Shown one piece after another: positions 6,374 through 9,301 of a DNA stretch of 9,301 bases (the first letter of the stretch is position 1; each line of letters begins with the position of its first letter). The notes under the pieces were generated by a model. It saw nothing but the letters and a program-made list of their open reading frames with translations, was not told the origin of the DNA and did no database searches. The position numbers were made by a program, and so were the translations under genes. The stretch lies in contig RFTR01000067.1 of the NCBI GenBank assembly GCA_009923345.1, forward strand, positions 1-9,301, in the 5' to 3' direction. The stretch comes from Betaproteobacteria bacterium (GTDB lineage: Bacteria > Pseudomonadota > Gammaproteobacteria > Burkholderiales > Burkholderiaceae_C).

Positions 6374-6390
6374 ATGGTGGCTTTGTTTAT
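6358..6390 (+). terminator. Intrinsic terminator of the H-NS-like gene
   Basis: CAAAGCCACC (6358-6367) pairs perfectly with GGTGGCTTTG (6376-6385), a 10-bp stem with an 8-base loop, followed by TTTATTTC. It lies 65 bases after the H-NS-like stop. The A-rich left flank and T-rich right flank suit + strand termination. It ends only 18 bases before the next start codon. Confidence 0.85.
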
Positions 6391-6407
6391 TTCCCAGAGG
6401 TGTTCGT

Positions 6408-6728
6408 ATGTATCGGTCTTATTGGCGTGGGGTTTGTCTTGCATTTCTTTGCTGCCTGGCGCAAGCCGCTTCGCCCTACCCTACAGTGCCTTTGAAAGAC
6501 TTACCCGATGGTTTGCGATCCACTTGGCACCAACTCAAACCCGAAATGAATGAATTCAGCCATTGCGCCGCCGCTTGGGACAGCCAAAATGACGGCGACC
6601 GCATGGTATTTAAATGCTCCATATATATAAAAATGTCTGCTGAAGGCGAGCGCCGCTCCATGCAGTATTGCGAAGAAAAGCGAGCCGAAAAGAAAATTAA
6701 AGCACCTTGCCGCTTGGTGTTACCTTGA
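6408..6728 (+). CDS. Small secreted four-cysteine protein, unknown function
   Basis: The product has 106 residues and I do not recognise its family. A signal peptide is clear: MYRSYWR, a hydrophobic core GVCLAFLCCLAQ, then A-AS with likely cleavage near residue 21. The mature part of about 85 residues starts SPYPTVPLKDLPDGLRSTW and has exactly four cysteines (C53, C70, C88, C101), consistent with two disulfides in the periplasm or outside the cell. A CEEKRAEKKIKAPC stretch near the end is strongly charged. The start ATG has a good ribosome site, AGAGGTG, about 6 bases away. The gene lies directly behind the H-NS terminator, so it needs either read-through or the embedded promoter at 6345-6373. 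It converges on the minus-strand gene that ends at 6775. Confidence 0.7.
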   Translation: MYRSYWRGVCLAFLCCLAQAASPYPTVPLKDLPDGLRSTWHQLKPEMNEFSHCAAAWDSQNDGDRMVFKCSIYIKMSAEGERRSMQYCEEKRAEKKIKAPCRLVLP

Positions 6729-6758
6729 ATTAAATAAATTGGCGGATATTTCCCTGCC
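6727..6758 (-). terminator. Candidate terminator for the ispB transcript
   Basis: Read on the minus strand, GGC-A-GG (6758-6753) pairs with CCGCC (6745-6741) around a 7-base loop, with one bulged A, followed by the T-rich AATTTATTTAATTC (6740-6727). It lies 17 bases past the stop of the 134-residue gene. The stem is short, so the call is tentative. Confidence 0.4.
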
Positions 6759-6774
6759 CGTATGACAAATTAAA

Positions 6775-7179
6775 TTAGTTACGTGAGAGGTTGAGTTTTT
6801 GCATTACCTGCTCGGTGGTCTCGACAATGGGCTGCGCAGCTTCTACAAGTTTTTCAATATCTAAAGAGCGACCCGCCCAATTATCTGCAGCGTCTAAAAT
6901 GGCGTAAAAATCAGTCAAATCGCCTATTTCATATTCTTCGTCTTTGGCTTTCATCATTTCAATTAAGGTGATGTAACCAAGAAAATACAGTCCATACATT
7001 AAAGAAATAGACGCATTCAAAGACAATTTATATTCTTCTACCAATTCGGAAAACATTTCCCGAATCGTATTGATGGTAATTATTTCGTGGGCATCAAAAC
7101 CAAATTCGTCTTGAAAATGCTGACACGCTTTATCCCAATGCTGCATGCTGTCTGAATAAGGGGTATCGGTGTCGCTCAT
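6775..7179 (-). CDS. Hypothetical acidic protein co-transcribed with ispB
   Basis: I do not recognise this 134-residue protein. It is acidic and looks helical throughout. Visible parts are an N-terminal polar stretch, FGFDAHEIITINTIREMFSELVEEY (26-50), a hydrophobic segment ASISLMYGLYFLGYITLIEM (56-75) that could be a buried helix or a single membrane span, a very acidic KDEEYEIGDLTDFYAILDAADNW, and an amphipathic C-terminal helix. There is one cysteine (C19) and no signal peptide. It starts 12 bases after the ispB stop. Its ribosome site AAAGG overlaps the ispB stop region (TGAAAGG), so translation is probably coupled to ispB. Co-transcription hints at, but does not prove, a link to quinone or isoprenoid metabolism. 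The ATG is the natural start. Base composition is A+T-rich like the adjoining accessory region. Confidence 0.65.
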   Translation of the reverse strand: MSDTDTPYSDSMQHWDKACQHFQDEFGFDAHEIITINTIREMFSELVEEYKLSLNASISLMYGLYFLGYITLIEMMKAKDEEYEIGDLTDFYAILDAADNWAGRSLDIEKLVEAAQPIVETTEQVMQKLNLSRN

Positions 7180-7191
7180 AGGGATTGCCTT

Positions 7192-8166
7192 TCAGCTTCG
7201 TCTTACCAACAGTTGAGACGCCAGTTCGTGCAAGGCGTTCTTGTAAATACCATTCGGAATGTATGTCAAAGTAGACAAGGCACGCTCGGCCTCATTAAGG
7301 GCGGCAGATCGGGTGGCGTCGAGCGCACCGGTTTTTCGAACAATCTCAACAATTTCAGTGAGACCGTCGACTGAACCGCGTTCAATCGCCTGTTGGATCA
7401 AACTGCGCTCAACGGGCGTGCCGCGCTGCATGGCGATGATGAGCGGCAAGGTGCTTTTGCCCTCGCGCAAGTCGTCGCCTAGGTTTTTGCCAAGTTCCTG
7501 CGTATTGCCGTCGTAGTCCAACAAGTCGTCAATCACTTGGAACGCGGTGCCCAGGGCCTGGCCGTATTCGGCGCAAGCATCTTCTACGTCTTTGGGACTT
7601 TTGACCAAGATAGCCGCTAAACGTGTGCTGGCTTCAAATAATTTGGCGGTTTTGGATCGGATGACACGCAAGTAAGCAGCCTCGTCCAAACTCGCGTCGT
7701 GCATATTCATCAGTTGCAAGACTTCGCCTTCAGCAATCACGTTGGTGGCCTCAGCCAAGACTTCCATCACCCGCATGTCCTGCGCGTCCACCATCATCTG
7801 AAAGGCGCGGGAATACAGAAAGTCGCCCACCAGCACGCTTGCAGGGTTGCCAAAACTCTCGTTGGCCGTGGGTCGTCCGCGCCGCAGTGTAGATTCGTCC
7901 ACCACATCGTCGTGGAGCAGGGTCGCGGTGTGTATGAATTCAACAACAGCGGCCAGGTTGTGGTGTTGGGTTCCTTTGTAGCCCAAGGCGCCCGCCATCA
8001 ATAGCAGCAGGGCAGGACGAATGCGCTTGCCGCCCGCAGAGATGATGTACTGCGACACCGTGCCCACCAAAGCCACACCAGAGTCGAGCCGCTGGGCGAT
8101 TACTCGGTCGACGGCTTTCATGTCTGCAACGATGAGCGGATGGGCAGTGTTTTGCGGGGCTGACAA
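7192..8166 (-). CDS. ispB: Long-chain polyprenyl (octaprenyl) diphosphate synthase
   Basis: This enzyme condenses farnesyl diphosphate with isopentenyl diphosphate units to make the side chain of ubiquinone or menaquinone. Of 324 residues, key motifs are GGKRIRP (45-51), the first aspartate-rich DDVVD (86-90) followed by RRGRPT, SKTAKLFEA (171-179), and the second aspartate-rich DDLLDYDG (213-220) followed by GKNLGDDLREGKSTLP. Residues just before the first motif are small (A81, T82). In this family, bulky residues there cap product length, so a long chain is expected. The start is uncertain: TTG at 8166 keeps the LIVADMKAVD segment found in relatives, but has no ribosome site. The alternative is ATG 8121 (residue 16). 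An in-frame stop lies five codons above the TTG. The gene diverges from rplU, as often seen in proteobacteria. Confidence 0.93.
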   Translation of the reverse strand: MSAPQNTAHPLIVADMKAVDRVIAQRLDSGVALVGTVSQYIISAGGKRIRPALLLLMAGALGYKGTQHHNLAAVVEFIHTATLLHDDVVDESTLRRGRPTANESFGNPASVLVGDFLYSRAFQMMVDAQDMRVMEVLAEATNVIAEGEVLQLMNMHDASLDEAAYLRVIRSKTAKLFEASTRLAAILVKSPKDVEDACAEYGQALGTAFQVIDDLLDYDGNTQELGKNLGDDLREGKSTLPLIIAMQRGTPVERSLIQQAIERGSVDGLTEIVEIVRKTGALDATRSAALNEAERALSTLTYIPNGIYKNALHELASQLLVRRS

Positions 8167-8195
8167 GGGGAAATGGGGTTAGGGGGCTTGTAAAA

Positions 8196-8214
8196 CTTGG
8201 GCTGAGAGCCGAAG
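8196..8214 (-). other. Hairpin in ispB leader
   Basis: On the minus strand CTTcGGCT-ctc-AGCCcAAG forms a stem of 4+3 base pairs with one C/C mismatch and a 3-base loop. It would lie about 10 bases after the predicted ispB start point and 30 bases before its TTG. A role in mRNA stability or control is conceivable. It is short, and nothing marks it as a terminator. Confidence 0.25.
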
Positions 8215-8223
8215 TGCTAACCG

Positions 8224-8252
8224 ATTATAGGTATTAGCGTGAAAACCAAAGA
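8224..8252 (-). promoter_or_regulatory. Predicted ispB promoter
   Basis: On the minus strand a perfect TATAAT occupies 8229-8224. The matching -35 position (8252-8247, TCTTTG) is poor, so an activator or alternative contacts may be needed. The expected start near 8217 gives a leader of about 50 bases. Its upstream part overlaps that of the divergent rplU promoter. Confidence 0.5.
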
Positions 8253-8263
8253 ATTGCTATAAT
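8234..8263 (+). promoter_or_regulatory. rplU-rpmA promoter with extended -10
   Basis: TGcTATAAT (8255-8263) is a perfect -10 hexamer with the TG extension. The -35 region is weak (TTAGCG at 8234-8239, spacing 18), as is usual for extended -10 promoters. The start point is expected near 8270, just before GGCTCT, leaving a leader of about 50 bases before rplU. Confidence 0.75.
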
Positions 8264-8272
8264 GTCGGGCTC

Positions 8273-8290
8273 TGCGGAAATTCGTCCGTA
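8273..8290 (+). other. 5'-end hairpin in the rplU leader
   Basis: TGCGGA (8273-8278) pairs with TCCGTA (8285-8290), six pairs including one G-U, with a 6-base loop. It would sit at the very 5' end of the rplU mRNA. It could stabilise the transcript or be part of a ribosomal-protein control element. No known leader family was recognised. Confidence 0.25.
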
Positions 8291-8319
8291 GGGACAATTC
8301 ACTCGTCTAGAGGTTTCAT

Positions 8320-8631
8320 ATGTACGCGGTCATAAAAACCGGTGGCAAACAGTATCGTGTTGCTGCCGGCGAAAAAATTAAAGTAGAACAGATTGCTGCG
8401 GACGTAGGCCAAGAGATCGTGATCGATCAAGTGTTGGCAGTCGGCAACGGCGCTGAACTCAAGATCGGCACTCCCTTGGTGTCCGGCGCAACTGTGAAAG
8501 CCACCATCGTGGCTCACGGTAAACACGACAAAGTTCGCATTTTCAAAATGCGTCGTCGTAAGCACTACCAAAAACGCCAAGGGCATCGTCAGCAGTTCAC
8601 AGAACTGCAGATTGCTTCCATCAACGGCTAA
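8320..8631 (+). CDS. rplU: 50S ribosomal protein L21
   Basis: The product has 103 residues, the same length as E. coli L21. The N-terminal MYAVIKTGGKQYRVAAGEKIKVEQ and the C-terminal RIFKMRRRKHYQKRQGHRQQFTELQI signature are diagnostic. L21 binds 23S rRNA and assembles early into the large subunit with L20. The ATG at 8320 is preceded by AGAGG about 8 bases upstream. It is the first gene of an rplU-rpmA operon driven by the extended -10 promoter, and rpmA follows after 12 bases. The sequence is intact and unremarkable. Confidence 0.98.
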   Translation: MYAVIKTGGKQYRVAAGEKIKVEQIAADVGQEIVIDQVLAVGNGAELKIGTPLVSGATVKATIVAHGKHDKVRIFKMRRRKHYQKRQGHRQQFTELQIASING

Positions 8632-8643
8632 GGAGCATTTGAC

Positions 8644-8901
8644 ATGGCACAGAAAAAAGGCGGCGGCTCTACGCGAAACGGGCGCGATTCCAAGCCCAAA
8701 ATGCTCGGTGTGAAAGCTTTCGGCGGTGAGTTGATCTCCGCTGGTTCGATCATCGTGCGCCAACGTGGCACCAAGTTCCACCCCGGCACCAATGTCGGCG
8801 TGGGCAAAGACCACACCTTGTTTGCTTTGGTCGATGGCCATGTGTCATTCGGCGTCAAAGGCGCTTTGAACAAGCACATGGTCAATGTGACGCCTGCTTG
8901 A
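8644..8901 (+). CDS. rpmA: 50S ribosomal protein L27
   Basis: The product has 85 residues. The N-terminal AQKKGGGSTRNGRDS tail is the flexible segment that reaches toward the peptidyl-transferase centre, and it is followed by the conserved GVKAFGGELISAGSIIVRQRGTKFHPG core and the G-x-DHTLFAL motif. The N terminus starts directly with the mature sequence, with no cleavable extension of the Firmicutes type. A good ribosome site (GGAG) lies about 7 bases before the ATG, in the 12-base gap after rplU. The stop codon overlaps a 16-base palindrome and is followed by an intrinsic terminator, which ends the two-gene operon before obgE. Confidence 0.98.
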   Translation: MAQKKGGGSTRNGRDSKPKMLGVKAFGGELISAGSIIVRQRGTKFHPGTNVGVGKDHTLFALVDGHVSFGVKGALNKHMVNVTPA

Positions 8902-8915
8902 TGGGTTAACCCATC
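8900..8915. repeat. 16-base perfect palindrome over the rpmA stop
   Basis: GATGGGTTAACCCATC is perfectly self-complementary and begins inside the rpmA stop codon. In RNA it would form a 6-bp stem with a TTAA loop, 11 bases before the terminator hairpin. It may help termination or protect the 3' end. As DNA it could be a protein site. Confidence 0.5.
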
Positions 8916-8926
8916 GGCAGACACAC

Positions 8927-8957
8927 AAAGCCCCGCTTGTCGGGGCTTTCTTATTTA
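8927..8957 (+). terminator. Intrinsic terminator after rpmA
   Basis: AAAGCCCCG (8927-8935) pairs perfectly with CGGGGCTTT (8941-8949), a 9-bp stem with a 5-base loop, followed by CTTATTTA. It stands 26 bases after the rpmA stop and separates rplU-rpmA from obgE. Confidence 0.9.
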
Positions 8958-8998
8958 GCCCGCTTGTTGGTGTTTCTTATTGAGCCCGCTTGTTGAAG
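8947..8998 (+). repeat. Two tandem 26-base repeats derived from the terminator
   Basis: Bases 8947-8972 and 8973-8998 match at 23 of 26 positions. Both contain AGCCCGCTTGTTG. This also resembles the terminator itself, whose GCCCCGCTTGTCGGGG and following TTTCTTATT look like an earlier copy with an intact hairpin. The later copies have lost the pairing. Slippage-type duplication of the terminator is the simplest reading. Confidence 0.75.
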
Positions 8999-9007
8999 CT
9001 TTCTTTT

Positions 9008-9013
9008 TAGAAT
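9008..9013 (+). promoter_or_regulatory. Candidate obgE -10 element
   Basis: TAGAAT matches TATAAT at five of six positions and lies only six bases before the obgE ATG. Transcription would start at or beside the start codon. No well-spaced -35 was found. Confidence 0.4.
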
Positions 9014-9019
9014 GGCGTT

Positions 9020-9301
9020 ATGAAATTTGTAGACGAAGCCTTTATCGACATCGCCGCTGGCGATGGGGGGAACGGCTGCGTCTCGTTTCGCCACGAAAAA
9101 TACAAAGAATTTGGCGGTCCCAACGGGGGTGACGGCGGTCGCGGCGGTCATGTGTTTGCGGTGGCTGATCCCAACCTCAACACCTTGGTGGACTACCGCT
9201 ATTCGCGCAGGCATGAGGCCAAGCGCGGTCAGCATGGCATGGGCTCAGACATGTTTGGGCATGCGGGTGACGACATCACTTTGAAGATGCCAGTGGGCAC
9301 C
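9020..9301 (+). CDS. obgE: GTPase ObgE/CgtA, N-terminal part (3' end outside window)
   Basis: The first 94 codons are present and open to the last base. The N-terminal Obg fold is clear: MKFVDEAFIDIAAGDGGNGCVSFRHEKY, then the glycine-rich GGPNGGDGGRGGHV (33-46), then LNTLVDYRYSRRHEAKRGQHGMGSDMFG and DDITLKMPVGT. The GTP-binding domain lies beyond the window. ObgE is a large-subunit assembly and stress GTPase that binds the 50S ribosome. Its place after rplU-rpmA is widely conserved. Here an intrinsic terminator and repeats separate it from rpmA. No Shine-Dalgarno sequence precedes the ATG, and a -10-like TAGAAT sits six bases upstream, so a leaderless mRNA is possible. Confidence 0.96.
   Translation, partial: MKFVDEAFIDIAAGDGGNGCVSFRHEKYKEFGGPNGGDGGRGGHVFAVADPNLNTLVDYRYSRRHEAKRGQHGMGSDMFGHAGDDITLKMPVGT

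Noticed and set aside
6308..6553. An 81-codon + strand frame from a TTG overlapping the H-NS terminator
   Set aside because: It has no ribosome site, runs through the terminator, and overlaps the signal-peptide gene at 6408 that has a good start; the composition is not protein-like.
4753..7179. Transposon, prophage remnant or CRISPR array behind the accessory stretch
   Set aside because: No transposase, integrase, terminal inverted repeats or regularly spaced repeats were seen, so the insertion mechanism is left open.
8167..8319. A tRNA gene in the ispB-rplU spacer
   Set aside because: No cloverleaf or TTCGANTC-type T arm is present; the spacer is explained by two promoters and short leaders.
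8299..8841. A 180-codon minus-strand frame opposite rplU and rpmA
   Set aside because: It is antisense to two certain ribosomal protein genes and contains no recognisable domain; it is a shadow of their codon bias.

Overview
The window looks like chromosomal DNA of a betaproteobacterium, most likely Burkholderiales and Comamonadaceae-like. The basis is gene order (mutT / zapD-coaE-pilD-pilC-pilB / ispB / rplU-rpmA-obgE) and the character of the proteins; no species can be named. The organism inference comes from remembered synteny, not from a search.

Layout, left to right. (1) 1-315: the 3' end of a mutT-type Nudix gene on the + strand. It converges on a long minus-strand block. (2) 4752 down to 392, minus strand: pilB-pilC-pilD-coaE-zapD. 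The first four are joined by 4-8 base overlaps; zapD follows coaE after 42 bases. This block joins a type IV pilus / type II secretion-like assembly ATPase, its inner-membrane platform protein and the prepilin peptidase to CoA synthesis and FtsZ-ring bundling. PilB and PilC are both short at their N termini. (3) 4753-6728: an A+T-rich accessory stretch of four small + strand genes. They encode a secreted protein resembling the surface-adhesin E family, an unknown protein with a disordered N-terminal half, an H-NS-family DNA-binding protein with its own promoter and terminator, and a small secreted four-cysteine protein. (4) 8166 down to 6775, minus strand: ispB (long-chain polyprenyl diphosphate synthase for the quinone side chain), followed 12 bases later by an unrecognised acidic 134-residue gene. 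(5) 8258-9301, + strand: a strong extended -10 promoter, rplU and rpmA (ribosomal proteins L21 and L27), an intrinsic terminator followed by degenerate tandem repeats, then the first 94 codons of the ribosome-associated GTPase gene obgE.

The flanks are ordinary housekeeping DNA. The unusual part is the stretch between pilB and ispB. An H-NS-like protein gene sits inside very A+T-rich DNA (11 G/C in the 60 bases 5821-5880), next to secreted proteins of unknown role. A good promoter match for the last secreted protein has its -10 element exactly in the loop of the H-NS gene's terminator. I see no CRISPR array, transposase, integrase, tRNA or rRNA, and no complete new defence or biosynthetic system. 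The novelty is limited to unrecognised small genes and unusual regulatory arrangements.
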